Source: Clostridiales bacterium DTU070
GTDB lineage: Bacteria > Bacillota > Clostridia > DSM-8532
Reading direction: 5' to 3'
Assembly: GCA_001513105.1 (NCBI GenBank)
Contig: LFSH01000050.1
Location: 1-52,677 of the forward strand
DNA: 52,677 bases
Notes under the pieces: generated by a model
What the model was told of the DNA's origin: nothing
Seen by the model: the letters and a program-made list of their open reading frames with translations, nothing else
Database searches by the model: none
Made by a program: the position numbers and the translations under genes
Shown: positions 9,141-18,186 of the stretch, piece by piece
How the letters are laid out: the number at the start of each line of letters is the position of its first letter
Numbering within the stretch: position 1 is the stretch's first letter

Positions 9141-9695
9141 TTATTCTTTAACAAGGAAGGATACCCGGGTATCTCCATAGTTTTTAACCCTGACCTTTTT
9201 CAGGTTCCCGAGGCTGTCCGGAACATCTTCGTTTTTATGGTGTTCAACAACCACGATGCCTTTATCATTTATTATATCATTTTCCATTAAAAGTTGTAGT
9301 GTTTCCTGTATAAAATTATTGGAATAGGGTGGATCCATAAAAACAATGTCAAATCTTACACCATTTTTGCAGTTTTCCCTGAGAAAAGCGCTTACCTTGC
9401 GGCAATAAACCGTTCCTTTTTCAATGAACTTCGTATGAGCCAGGTTCTCCCGTATTATGCCGCAGCAGTTCCGGTTCTCTTCCACGAAACAGGCATATTC
9501 CGCTCCCCTGCTTAATGCCTCGATCGCCAATGCTCCTGTTCCCGCAAACAAATCAAGAACCTTGCTTCCCTGTATATACGGATTCAGTATATTAAAAACC
9601 GATTCCTTGACACTGTCCACAGTAGGACGGGTATTCAGCCCTTTTGGCGTTTTCAGTTTCATTCCGCGGGCTTCTCCTGCTATAACCCTTACTAT
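9141..9695 (-). CDS. rsmD: 16S rRNA (guanine-966-N2)-methyltransferase RsmD, apparent ATA start
   Basis: RsmD methylates G966 of 16S rRNA using S-adenosylmethionine. The Rossmann motif DLFAGTGALAIEAL and the catalytic DPPY (VFMDPPYSN) are clear. The first standard start in frame is an ATG at 9660-9662, but the conserved family N-terminus (VRVIAGEARG) is encoded in frame just upstream, followed by MKLKTPKGLNTRPT. Between this block and an in-frame TAA there is no ATG, GTG or TTG; a strong AAGGAGG lies seven bases before an ATA codon at 9693-9695. I therefore place the start at that ATA (184 aa). A single-base sequence error (ATG read as ATA) is the main alternative. It lies 34 nt downstream of recG. 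Confidence 0.85.
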   Translation of the reverse strand: MVRVIAGEARGMKLKTPKGLNTRPTVDSVKESVFNILNPYIQGSKVLDLFAGTGALAIEALSRGAEYACFVEENRNCCGIIRENLAHTKFIEKGTVYCRKVSAFLRENCKNGVRFDIVFMDPPYSNNFIQETLQLLMENDIINDKGIVVVEHHKNEDVPDSLGNLKKVRVKNYGDTRVSFLVKE

Positions 9696-9729
9696 ATCAA
9701 TTCCTCCTTATATAAGACCTGAGGTCATA

Positions 9730-11805
9730 TCAATTCAGGGCAACTTCACTGAGCTTATCCTGGAACATCAGCAGCAAATGCTCCTTAAGCCTCTTATAGT
9801 CTTCCCTTTCGCTGAGTTTCTGATTCTTCACAATATCTTCAGCCGCTTTCTGAACTTCCTTCAGGATATCCATATCTTCATACAGGTTGGCTATTTTGAA
9901 CTCGGGCAAACCGTGCTGCCTGACCCCGAATATGTCGCCGGGGCCGCGTAATTCCATGTCCTTTTCCGATATTTTAAAGCCATCGTTATATTTTGTCATA
10001 ATCTCCATGCGCTTTCTTGCTATATCGCTTTTACTCTGGCAAAACAGTATACAGTAGGACTGGTGTTTCCCCCTGCCCACTCTTCCCCTGAGCTGGTGAA
10101 GCTGCGCCAGTCCGAACCTTTCGGCGTTTTCCACAACCATTATGCATGCGTTCGGAACGTTTACCCCGACCTCAACTACCGTTGTGGATACAAGAACCTG
10201 GATCCTGCCTGCTGAAAAGTCGTTCATTACCTGCTCTTTTTCCTTCCATTTCATTTTGCCGTGAACAAGACCTACCGACAATCCCTTCAGTTCCCTTTCC
10301 CTGAGCCTTTCTGCAAGAGAAGCGGCCGCCTCGGCTTCGATCTCATCCGACTCCTCTACCAGCGGGCATATGACATAAGCCTGCCTACCTTCCTGGACGG
10401 TTTTCTTGATGAAATTATAAACCCGCTCCCTCATGGATTCGTCCACTGCATATGTCTTTACGGGCTTACGTTCAGGCGGCAGTTCATCAATAATGGATAT
10501 ATCCAGATCACCGTACAGTATCAGTGACAGCGTCCTCGGAATAGGTGTTGCAGTCATGACAAGTATATGGGGATTTGACTTCGAGGCCAGTACAGCCCGC
10601 TGCTTAACGCCAAAACGGTGCTGTTCGTCGGTAACTACAAGACCCAGTCCGGCAAAATCCACATCTTCCTCGAGCAGGGCATGGGTCCCGATAATTACCT
10701 GGTACCCGTTGTTCCTTATTTCTTCCTTTATCCTGTCCTTATCCTTTTTCGAAACACTTCCGGTAAGCAGCGCCACCTTTATATCATAATCCTTTAGCAG
10801 AGGCACAATGCTTTGGTAATGCTGTTCCGCAAGTATTTCGGTCGGTACCATGAAAGCAGCCTGGTACCCGTTCAGCACCGTCAAAAGAATTGCGAGCACA
10901 GCCACGATGGTTTTCCCCGAGCCCACATCTCCCTGGATAAGCCTGTTCATTTGCTTTTCGCCTGTCATGTCTTCCTTAATTTCGTTATATACCTTAAGCT
11001 GCGCATTTGTCAGCTTAAACGGAAGCCGGTTTATGAACTGCTCCATTAAGGGCTTGTCATCCATTTTTATACCCGATACCGTCACCTGGTTATGTTTCAG
11101 TTGCATCAGCCCCAGCTGAAGCATCAGCAGTTCTTCAAAAACAAGCCTCTTGCGCGCCCGTTCCTTCTCTTCAAAACTTGCAGGAAAATGGATATTCTCA
11201 AGTGAGTAGTTGATCTCGGCAAGGGAATACTGTTTTCTGAGCTCATCGGGCAGTATTTCGGTCAGCTTTCCGATAACGGTATCAAGAGCATTCCGCTGTA
11301 TCATCCTCATGTATGCCTGGGTGATTCCTGCCGTTAACGGATACACGGGCTGTATGCCCGTTGTTTTCTTTCTCTCCGAATTAACCTCTTCATAAACCGG
11401 GTTTGTCATTTCTATATAGTTCCCTGATCTTTTAACCCTGCCGAAGAAAACATAGGTTTTGTCCTTTGCAATCTTGTCCCTGATATAGTCCTGGTTGAAC
11501 CAGGTTAATGTCACAAGTCCGGTTTCATCTCCTGCTACGGTTTTATATATTCTTAAGTTGCGTCTCGGCCTGGTCAGCGAAACATCGGACAGAACCCTTA
11601 ATATAACGGCACATTCATCCCGGTCGGTAAGTTCCAGGACTTTCTTTTCCCTGGTCCGGTCCTCGTAATCTCGCGGATAGTAAGTTACAAGATCGCCTAT
11701 GGTTTTAATGCCAAGTTTATTTAACTGCTGAGCCCTTACCTTTCCAATATTCTGGATGGTTTGAACGCTTTTCGCTAATAAAGGATTCAACATTGCATTA
11801 TCCAA
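9730..11805 (-). CDS. recG: ATP-dependent DNA helicase RecG
   Basis: RecG remodels stalled replication forks and Holliday junctions. The 691-aa protein has the N-terminal helix-hairpin and wedge/OB domain (residues about 1-250, LTDRDECAVILRVLSD), Walker A GDVGSGKT near residue 293, the DEQH box TDEQHRFGV near residue 393, TATPIPRTL, and a helicase C-terminal part with QLRGRVGRG near residue 583. It starts with TTG at 11803-11805; an ATG four codons later is an alternative. It is first in the recG-rsmD-coaD-coiled-coil run, a common order in Firmicutes. No clear promoter was found upstream. Confidence 0.97.
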   Translation of the reverse strand: MDNAMLNPLLAKSVQTIQNIGKVRAQQLNKLGIKTIGDLVTYYPRDYEDRTREKKVLELTDRDECAVILRVLSDVSLTRPRRNLRIYKTVAGDETGLVTLTWFNQDYIRDKIAKDKTYVFFGRVKRSGNYIEMTNPVYEEVNSERKKTTGIQPVYPLTAGITQAYMRMIQRNALDTVIGKLTEILPDELRKQYSLAEINYSLENIHFPASFEEKERARKRLVFEELLMLQLGLMQLKHNQVTVSGIKMDDKPLMEQFINRLPFKLTNAQLKVYNEIKEDMTGEKQMNRLIQGDVGSGKTIVAVLAILLTVLNGYQAAFMVPTEILAEQHYQSIVPLLKDYDIKVALLTGSVSKKDKDRIKEEIRNNGYQVIIGTHALLEEDVDFAGLGLVVTDEQHRFGVKQRAVLASKSNPHILVMTATPIPRTLSLILYGDLDISIIDELPPERKPVKTYAVDESMRERVYNFIKKTVQEGRQAYVICPLVEESDEIEAEAAASLAERLRERELKGLSVGLVHGKMKWKEKEQVMNDFSAGRIQVLVSTTVVEVGVNVPNACIMVVENAERFGLAQLHQLRGRVGRGKHQSYCILFCQSKSDIARKRMEIMTKYNDGFKISEKDMELRGPGDIFGVRQHGLPEFKIANLYEDMDILKEVQKAAEDIVKNQKLSEREDYKRLKEHLLLMFQDKLSEVALN

Positions 11806-12059
11806 GAAAAATCTGTCCTTTCTGTAATTTCTGCTGTATCCTGTAACCGCTGTATGCTCCGAAATCTTTCAAAATTCTTGTTCGCATGTCTGACAGGTTT
11901 TTATTCTCAAATATATTTTACATCATTCATGCATAATGGAAAAGTAATCTCAATAACCATTCCCGGTAAATTATCCGGTTCAGCCCCGGCAGGGATGCCG
12001 GTTATGAGTCTTCTTAACAGTATGGTGCCTGACTTAAATGCCTGATTTTCCCTGTTCTG
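11806..12059. other. Intergenic region between divergent recG and the small secreted protein gene
   Basis: About 380 bases separate recG from the next gene. The stretch holds a modest hairpin (CCGGCAGGGATGCCGG near 11990-12002) and a candidate promoter for the plus-strand gene. A 63-codon open frame at 11854-12045 has no ribosome site and no family resemblance, so I do not call it. Confidence 0.5.
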
Positions 12060-12088
12060 TTGTGTTTTTTATTAACTAATGGTAAAAT
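12060..12088 (+). promoter_or_regulatory. Possible sigma-A promoter of the small secreted protein gene
   Basis: TTGTGT (12060-12065), a 17-bp spacer and TAAAAT (12083-12088). It would give a leader of about 100 nt before the gene. Confidence 0.35.
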
Positions 12089-12192
12089 ATATATAAGAAT
12101 ATCAGATTATGTAACTCTAAACGGCCGTTTTTCCGGATGCATTCTGCATTGTGCGTGCAGTTGAGATAATAAAATGAAAAGGGATGAGTATA

Positions 12193-12537
12193 ATGAAACG
12201 GGTTATTATCCTTATCCTGCTTGTCTGTATACTGTTCATACCAGGGACTTCAACAGACACGGCTTATTCATCAAAATTACCGGGCACACAAAGAATTCCG
12301 TTGTCATCTCTTGATGAAAACGGATGCATTGAATTCCTCGCCTTTATGGGTGTAAGCATTCCAAAAGAGTTCAGTGACAGGGCCAATATAGGCAGCATGG
12401 CAAAAAACCTCATCACAGAACTTGAAAGCGATCCGGACAGAATATATGCAATCGGCAGCACCGTTGCCTATGATTTTATTGAGGATGTCCGAATGGCAGT
12501 TAAGGAATATCACCGCGACGGCTCTCAGCATAACTGA
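12193..12537 (+). CDS. Small secreted protein, unknown function
   Basis: A 114-aa protein with a clean signal peptide (basic MKR, then VIILILLVCILFIPG) and a mature part of about 90 residues without cysteines or membrane segments. The middle holds ENGCIEFLAFMGVSIPKEF and a helical, acidic C-terminal half. I do not recognise a family. The start at ATG 12193 is chosen because AAAGGG lies nine bases upstream; the ATG at 12184 is too close to that site. It is a lone gene ahead of rpmB, separated by about 200 nt, and has no obvious terminator. Confidence 0.7.
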   Translation: MKRVIILILLVCILFIPGTSTDTAYSSKLPGTQRIPLSSLDENGCIEFLAFMGVSIPKEFSDRANIGSMAKNLITELESDPDRIYAIGSTVAYDFIEDVRMAVKEYHRDGSQHN

Positions 12538-12733
12538 ATTCTATGTAATCAATAAAAAGATATTGAAAGAGAATCGGGTTAAAAAAACTTGCATTCATTA
12601 TTATTCATGTGATAGAATAATAAATGCTTTGGTTATTGCACTAAAGAAATAGTATATATCAAGCACCCATATAAAAGTAATATATACGTAAATTCAGGAT
12701 TTGGCCATCAAGAGTTTAAGGAGGTGTGCTGAA

Positions 12734-12916
12734 ATGGCAAAGTGCGAAATTTGTGGAAAAGGGCAGTTGTTTGGAAATCAAATCAGCCATTCACACAGAG
12801 TTACGAATAAAGCATGGAAACCCAATATAAAGAAAATCAGATTAACCGTTAACGGAGTAACAAAGAGAATGGCAGTATGTACAAGCTGCATACGTTCCAA
12901 TAAAAAGTCCGTTTAA
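12734..12916 (+). CDS. rpmB: 50S ribosomal protein L28 (zinc-ribbon form)
   Basis: A 60-aa large-subunit ribosomal protein. It begins MAKCEICGKGQLFGN, contains the typical SHSHRVTNKAWKPN block and ends with VCTSCIRSNK, so both CxxC pairs of the zinc-binding form are present. AAGGAGGTG precedes the ATG at ideal spacing, which fixes the start. It is a single-gene unit with its own terminator 60 nt downstream. In many Firmicutes rpmB is divergent from asp23, which lies about 6 kb away here. Confidence 0.97.
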   Translation: MAKCEICGKGQLFGNQISHSHRVTNKAWKPNIKKIRLTVNGVTKRMAVCTSCIRSNKKSV

Positions 12917-12975
12917 TAACTCAACAGGGCTTAATCTGCATGAGTTTCCATCCGAATACTTAAAATGAAAAACAC

Positions 12976-13022
12976 GGGGCTGTTGCAAGACGATAGGATT
13001 TCGTTAATCAACAGCCTTTTTA
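12976..13022 (+). terminator. Rho-independent terminator of rpmB
   Basis: Stem GGCTGTTG (12978-12985) with CAACAGCC (13009-13016), then TTTTT. The arm sequence is nearly the same as that of the hairpin at 13230-13271, which points the other way. Confidence 0.85.
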
Positions 13023-13223
13023 CATGTGATAATTATGACTTTTGTAAGATCAACAACAGGTTATTGAGGCGTTAACTGCACGATTATGTTTTCCCTGCCA
13101 GGTATACCGATATTCTGCAGGTTGATATAAAATGTATATTTTGATTTTTCCTGAATTAAAACATACAGAAACGGTTAAACATGAAATTTTATATTCATAG
13201 GGGCAATTCCATATAATTGCAGC

Positions 13224-13271
13224 AAAAAAGGGCTGTTGCAAAACGTTTCGGTTCCGGTTATGCAACAGCCC
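13224..13271 (-). terminator. Rho-independent terminator downstream of the NusG-II/Gx pair
   Basis: A perfect 11-bp stem (GGGCTGTTGCA at 13230-13240 with TGCAACAGCCC at 13261-13271) is followed on the minus strand by TTTTTT. It lies about 220 nt beyond the Gx gene, in a stretch otherwise without genes. Confidence 0.75.
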
Positions 13272-13494
13272 TCCTTATATATTTACCGCAACTGTAAATC
13301 ATTGGAATATATTGATGTCATCAGGTGTTTGATACAATATTCATATGTATCAGTGAATGTTAAAGACTCTTCTAAGCAGATTTCCCAAGAAACGAGGCAT
13401 TTTCAGCACGATTACCTTCATTAAGGGCCACCCCCAGGCTTATTTGTTTGATAATACCAGTATATTCCCATTCGAAAAATATGTGATAACGGTA

Positions 13495-14013
13495 TCATTT
13501 ATTTATACTGTATATACCGGCGAGGCGGGGCACAACAATTCCCGCTACCGTCCCGGTTACAACACCGGTAACAACACCTGAAACAATAAGTACAGGCAGA
13601 TAGGAAAGCACGGTGGAAGTCCTGAGCACCAGCATGGCTGCCAGTATCTGGCCGATATTGTGAAAAACTCCCCCTGCAACCGACGCACTGACAATGCTGA
13701 ACCCTTTATCCCGGAACTTCCAGAATAAAGACATCACGGCAACGCTTAAAATCCCCCCTGAAAGGCTGAAAATCATGTTTGAAAATCCGCCGTACAAAAA
13801 GGATGTCATTAAAACCCTGAGTATTAATACCGAGAAAGCCGCATACGGGCCGAATAGATACAGTGCCGCCAATGAAACAATGTTCGGCAGGCCAAGTTTT
13901 ATGCCCGGAACGGCAATGGGCAGCGGGAACATCCCTTCCACAAAATGAAGAATTACTGCTGCAGCAGTCATAACTGCAAATAAAACCATCCTTTTTATAT
14001 CATTATGATTCAT
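13495..14013 (-). CDS. Gx transporter family membrane protein (heptaprenyl diphosphate synthase component I-like)
   Basis: A 172-aa protein with about five membrane helices. The block PLPIAVPGIKLGLPNIVSLAALYLFG near residue 32 and GGILSVAVMSLFWK near residue 85 mark the Gx / Hpre_diP_synt_I family, whose fold is like ECF S components. It starts one base into the stop of the NusG-II gene (TAATG overlap), so the two are translationally coupled. As far as I recall, a NusG-II plus Gx pair corresponds to EetA/EetB of the flavin-based extracellular electron transfer locus of Listeria and lactobacilli; no Ndh2 or PplA gene is present here. The old prenyl synthase name should not be taken literally. 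Confidence 0.85.
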   Translation of the reverse strand: MNHNDIKRMVLFAVMTAAAVILHFVEGMFPLPIAVPGIKLGLPNIVSLAALYLFGPYAAFSVLILRVLMTSFLYGGFSNMIFSLSGGILSVAVMSLFWKFRDKGFSIVSASVAGGVFHNIGQILAAMLVLRTSTVLSYLPVLIVSGVVTGVVTGTVAGIVVPRLAGIYSINK

Positions 14014-14384
14014 TATTCCGATACTCCATCAATCTCATTCGTTTGCGTACTTCTTATCTCGACTGTCACCCTGTTCGGAAGACATATTATCGATTGCCCG
14101 TCTTTACCGGCAGGACGGGTATGGACACATACCTGGTCCCGGCAGTTCGCCTCGATCATCCTGGCCTCTCCGCCCTCTACCCTTATGACATTCCGGTTGC
14201 CGTTTTCATCTTCGACAATAACAGTCTCATCAGCAGTCAGCGGAACAGTCGCAAATACCTTCCCGTCCTTGAAAACAACAACTTCCCCTCCGGTATTCCC
14301 GCCGGTTGCCGTCTTCGTCACAAGCCACAGCACTGCTGCGGCGATTAAAAATACTCCAATCAGTAAAAAATCTCTTTTCTTCAT
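14013..14384 (-). CDS. NusG domain II-containing membrane-anchored protein
   Basis: A 123-aa protein with one N-terminal membrane anchor (FLLIGVFLIAAAVLWLV) and an external NusG-II-like beta domain: VVVFKDGKVFATVPL, then VRVEGGEARMIEANCRDQVCVHT and a closing VTVEIR. The CRDQVC pair is a regular feature of the family. The start is ATG 14382-14384 with AAAGG just upstream; longer readings begin in sequence without a ribosome site. It is co-translated with the Gx protein and probably forms a membrane complex with it. It is not the transcription factor NusG: the NGN domain is absent. Confidence 0.87.
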   Translation of the reverse strand: MKKRDFLLIGVFLIAAAVLWLVTKTATGGNTGGEVVVFKDGKVFATVPLTADETVIVEDENGNRNVIRVEGGEARMIEANCRDQVCVHTRPAGKDGQSIICLPNRVTVEIRSTQTNEIDGVSE

Positions 14385-14544
14385 AAAACCTTTATACCCA
14401 GTTTTATCAGTTTTAATAATCAACATCATTTTATCAGCAATATAAAAATTCTTCAAACCAAAAAGGGCTATACCGGTAACTGAACCGTTTACGGCATTTT
14501 TCCAGACGGGGAAAAGGAAAGTTTATTGCATGAACGGGTTTCAT

Positions 14545-14585
14545 AAGAACAAGGCTCCCCTCCTTAAGGGGGGAGCCTTGTTCTT
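14545..14585 (-). terminator. Strong terminator of the sugar importer operon
   Basis: A 16-bp perfect stem (14545-14560 with 14570-14585, core AAGGCTCCCC) lies 29 nt past the stop of the binding-protein gene. It may work in both directions, although the T tract (TTCTT) is short on either side. Confidence 0.75.
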
Positions 14586-14613
14586 CAAAAGGTGCTCAAG
14601 AATAATACCTTTT

Positions 14614-16197
14614 TTACCTCTTTGAAGCCAGGTACTGGTCCACCTGTCTTTGCGCCTCCTGCAATACCTTGTCAATGCCTGCTTCCTTCATCTTTGCAAT
14701 CAGTTCATCAATGGCTTTGTCAACGTCTTCTACTATTCCAACGCATATCGGGTCGAAATATTGCGTTGTTAAGGTTGAAATAACTGCAACTTCGTTCTTG
14801 ACATTGTCCTCGGTGAATGAGAATGCATCAAGGGGGTGATTTGATGTCAGCTCATTCTTCCATTTTTCAATTGCTTCCTGTACCTTGATCACAACCGGAT
14901 CGGGATTTTCAACATAGAGTTTCCTCTTCAGGTTTTCGTTATTCCAGCCCCAGTTGCAGACAGTTTCAGCCGGAAATCTTCCCGCATCGTCAAGGGGTGT
15001 ATACATGTCGTCACCGACAGCCTTATAATGAACCCCTTCAATACCGTATGCGGCAAGATCATATACCTGTTTGTCGGTCATGAACAGGTTCAATGCCATC
15101 ATGGCCCGTTCAGGATTCCTGCTGATTGCGTTAATGGCAACACCGTTATTTGTATACGGGTTCACAGGTCTTTTTACATTCGGAGCAATGTCGACAAAGG
15201 TTGCCTTCCACTCGGGATGCTCTTTGTTAATCTGCTGGGCATAGTATGATACGTTGTTTACATTCCATACCATTGAAGCAGCTTTTCCAAGTACCCACGG
15301 GTCGCTCCTGGTATCGTTGGATGTTAATGAATCCCTTGACCAGTAACCCTTATCGGCCATTTCCTTCATCTTGTGCGCGTATTCCCTGAATTCAGGCGTT
15401 TCTATCACGGAAACCAGGGTTGTATTGTCCGGGTTTGCCGTTTCATACAGGATTAAAGGCAGAGGCGTCCCCCTTACAACCTGCCAGCCTCTTGACTGGA
15501 ACAGGTACGGATACTGAAGCCCGATTCCCTGTGTAGCCAGCGGTGTGATGTCGGTTTCATTTTTTACGATAGCATCATAGTACGCTTCGAGGTCTTCCTT
15601 GCTCTCAATTTTCTCAATCCCGTACTTTTCCATCAGGTCTCCGCGTACGCCTATTACGTCATAACCGTATTCAATGCTGTAATTCGGCACCATGTAAACT
15701 TTTCCGTTGATTTTCGCCTGGTCCCATGCTATTTCAGGAACCACTTTCATAATGTCAGGCGCATATGTATTCAGGAAGTCTTCGGTCAGTTCGTAAAAGC
15801 CTTTCTTTGTAGCAGTCTGTTCATAATGTCCCCATCCCGCAGCTGTAAAGATCAGGTCAAAGTCTTCGCCTGACGAAAACAGCAGCGGATACCTGGTATC
15901 ATGGTCCGCCCAGGACAGGAAATCCACGGTGATTGTTGCGTTAATCTTTTCCTTCAGAATTTTGCTGATTTCTCCATATACAAGGTCCACGTCTGCAGCA
16001 CCGTCGCCCAGCAGGTACATTTTCAGGCTGACGCTCTTGCTGGTGTCAATTCCGGTTGTTTGACTGTCCTGGTCTTTCTGCTGTGACTGGGTGGGCTGAG
16101 CGTTGCCGTCAGCAGGCCGTTCCCGGACGGTGCATGCCGAGATCATTAAAACTGTAACCAAAAGAGTTAACAGCAGAACAGCAATTCTTTTTCCCAT
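14614..16197 (-). CDS. Extracellular sugar-binding lipoprotein of a CUT1 ABC importer (LplA-like)
   Basis: A 527-aa lipoprotein with lipobox MISAC at the end of its signal peptide (Cys about residue 22) and a Thr/Gln/Asp-rich tether. The fold is that of large family-1 solute-binding proteins (YtcQ/LplA group), with DLIFTAAGWGHYEQTA near residue 115, NWGWNNENLKRK near residue 410 and a C-terminal helix KEAGIDKVLQEAQRQVDQYL. These proteins bind oligosaccharides from plant or wall polymers; the sugar is not predictable here. It is the last gene of the operon, after both permeases. No ATPase gene is nearby, so a shared MsmX-type ATPase is likely. The start has a GGGAGGG site. Confidence 0.92.
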   Translation of the reverse strand: MGKRIAVLLLTLLVTVLMISACTVRERPADGNAQPTQSQQKDQDSQTTGIDTSKSVSLKMYLLGDGAADVDLVYGEISKILKEKINATITVDFLSWADHDTRYPLLFSSGEDFDLIFTAAGWGHYEQTATKKGFYELTEDFLNTYAPDIMKVVPEIAWDQAKINGKVYMVPNYSIEYGYDVIGVRGDLMEKYGIEKIESKEDLEAYYDAIVKNETDITPLATQGIGLQYPYLFQSRGWQVVRGTPLPLILYETANPDNTTLVSVIETPEFREYAHKMKEMADKGYWSRDSLTSNDTRSDPWVLGKAASMVWNVNNVSYYAQQINKEHPEWKATFVDIAPNVKRPVNPYTNNGVAINAISRNPERAMMALNLFMTDKQVYDLAAYGIEGVHYKAVGDDMYTPLDDAGRFPAETVCNWGWNNENLKRKLYVENPDPVVIKVQEAIEKWKNELTSNHPLDAFSFTEDNVKNEVAVISTLTTQYFDPICVGIVEDVDKAIDELIAKMKEAGIDKVLQEAQRQVDQYLASKR

Positions 16198-16257
16198 AAA
16201 TTTTACCCTCCCTTGTTTTTTATTAAAACGGTATAGTAACCATACCGGTAATAACTG

Positions 16258-17157
16258 TCAGCCCTTTATGGCTCCGATTGTTATACCTTTTACGAAATAT
16301 TTCTGCGCAAAGGGGTACGCGAAAATAATGGGGCCGGTTACAACAACGGTTAAAGCCATTCTTAGCGTCTGAGTCGGAAGCTCTATGAAACTTCCGGCCA
16401 TTCCTCCGCTCTGCGCGATAATCTTTTTATAGGCCTCTATATTGTTGATCCGCATGTACAGAAAGTACTGCAGGGTGTATTTCGAATCGTCATTGATATA
16501 CAGCATTGAATTATACCAGTCATTCCAGTAAGCAAGGGTTATGAACAGGCCTATTGTGGCGAGAACGGGTTTTGACAATGGGAGTATGATCCTGTAGTAT
16601 ATTGAAAAGTCACCGCATCCGTCAATGATTGCAGCTTCGGTAAATGCTACCGGTATACCGTTCATATAGTTCTTCATTACAATAAGGTTGAACACGTTGA
16701 AAAGCAGCGGCAGAATCAGTGCAAGGTACGAATCCTTAAGGCGAAGGTAGCGTACCATCAGTATATAATAAGGAACAATTCCCCCGCTGAACAGTGTTGT
16801 AAAATAAAAAAAGAAGGAAAAGCGGTTCCGCCATTCAAAGTCTTTTCTCTGAAGAACGTACCCGGTCATTGAGGTCAGTGTCAGTCCAAGTATTGTACCT
16901 ATTATCGTGATAACCGTCGTTACCAGGTAGGCCCGCCCTATGATTTCAGGTTTCTCAAAGACAGTTCTGTATGCTTCAAGGGAGAAATTCCTCGGCAGCA
17001 GGCTGAATCCTTCCTTTAGAATCAGCTTCTCTTCAGAAAAGGACGCCGAGAGAATCATAACAAAGGGCACAAGGCACAATAATGCGACCAGTCCCGTTAC
17101 AATATAACCCGTTATATTGAAAATCAGAATATCGGTACGACGCTTTTTTTTCTTCAT
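16258..17157 (-). CDS. CUT1 sugar ABC transporter permease (LplC/YtcP-like)
   Basis: About 299 aa with six membrane helices. The cytoplasmic EAA loop that docks the ATPase is present as EAAIIDGCGDFSIYYRIILPLSKP near residue 185. The ending KYFVKGITIGAIKG is characteristic of the LplC subgroup. I choose the third ATG (17155-17157) because GGGG lies six bases before it; the upstream ATGs overlap that site. It pairs with the permease encoded 79 nt upstream. Confidence 0.92.
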   Translation of the reverse strand: MKKKKRRTDILIFNITGYIVTGLVALLCLVPFVMILSASFSEEKLILKEGFSLLPRNFSLEAYRTVFEKPEIIGRAYLVTTVITIIGTILGLTLTSMTGYVLQRKDFEWRNRFSFFFYFTTLFSGGIVPYYILMVRYLRLKDSYLALILPLLFNVFNLIVMKNYMNGIPVAFTEAAIIDGCGDFSIYYRIILPLSKPVLATIGLFITLAYWNDWYNSMLYINDDSKYTLQYFLYMRINNIEAYKKIIAQSGGMAGSFIELPTQTLRMALTVVVTGPIIFAYPFAQKYFVKGITIGAIKG

Positions 17158-17236
17158 AGCCATCCCCATTCCGCAATAGAATTCAATGTTTGCTGCTTAT
17201 TTGCTTTTCTGACACAAATGGTCTTGAAGCATCATC

Positions 17237-18157
17237 CTAAAACAGTGAATAATCCTTATCAACCCTCTTAACAAGGTAATTCGTGGTTACTATTGTAATG
17301 AAACAGAAAACCGACTGGTAAAGCCCGGAAGCCGCAGCCATTCCGACGTCATTGCTCCGTATCAGTGCCCTGAAGGTAAAGGTGTCTATAACATCGGTAG
17401 TATCAAAAAGGATACCGTTTGTGCCGACAAGCTGGTAGAACATATCGAAGTTGCCGCGGAAAATCTGGCCTACGGCCAAAAGCAGCAGAATAATTATTGT
17501 CGGAGTCAGTGACGGGATTGTTATATAAAGAATCCTCTGGAATATATTCGCCCCGTCAATCTCGGCTGATTCGTACATCTCGGTATCTATGCCCATTATT
17601 GCGGACAGATATATGACCGAACCGTAGCCGACAGCCTTCCACGCATTAAAGAAAATCAGGATGCCTACCCAGTATTTCGGGGTACCGTAAAAATCTATTT
17701 TATTCTGCCCGATTGACTGCAGGAACGAGTTTATTATCCCATAATCATGGCTCAGGAAGTTGAACGCTATAACAGACACGATAACCCATGAAATAAAATA
17801 CGGAAGGAACATGACCGACTGGGTTATTTTTTTGAACCTTCTGCCCCTGATTTCGGACAGGAAGATTGCCACTGCAAGCTGAAGCACGGTATTAACCAGC
17901 ATAAAGGCCAGGTTGTAAAGAATGGTGTTCCGTGTTACTTTAAAGGCCTGTCCCGATGAGAAAAAGAACCGGAAGTTTTCAAACCCTGACCATGGGCTTC
18001 TGAAAATGCCGTCAGCGTAATTGTAGTTTTTAAAAGCCAATACTATTCCGGCCATTGGAAGATAACTGAATATCAGGGTATATAAAACGGCCGGCGTCAG
18101 CATCAGCAGAAGAACTCTGTATTTGCGAACCTTGAAAAGGAAACCCTTACTGCGCAA
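17237..18157 (-). CDS. CUT1 sugar ABC transporter permease (LplB/YteP-like)
   Basis: About 306 aa with six membrane helices; the start of the membrane part is LLLMLTPAVLYTLIFSYLPM and the EAA loop is ESAEIDGANIFQRILYITIPSLTP near residue 210. The C-terminus VDKDYSLF is typical of the LplB subgroup. The start is a TTG at 18155-18157, preceded by GGAGGTGG; the upstream TTG at 18185 overlaps a likely -10 element. It is the first gene of the importer operon and is divergent from yesM. Confidence 0.9.
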   Translation of the reverse strand: MRSKGFLFKVRKYRVLLLMLTPAVLYTLIFSYLPMAGIVLAFKNYNYADGIFRSPWSGFENFRFFFSSGQAFKVTRNTILYNLAFMLVNTVLQLAVAIFLSEIRGRRFKKITQSVMFLPYFISWVIVSVIAFNFLSHDYGIINSFLQSIGQNKIDFYGTPKYWVGILIFFNAWKAVGYGSVIYLSAIMGIDTEMYESAEIDGANIFQRILYITIPSLTPTIIILLLLAVGQIFRGNFDMFYQLVGTNGILFDTTDVIDTFTFRALIRSNDVGMAAASGLYQSVFCFITIVTTNYLVKRVDKDYSLF

Positions 18158-18186
18158 AATTCCACCTCCAAAAGCCTTACAATGCA

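Noticed and set aside
11854..12045. 63-codon open frame between recG and the small secreted protein gene
   Set aside because: No ribosome site, no recognisable domain, and it contains a hairpin and promoter-like sequence at its end.
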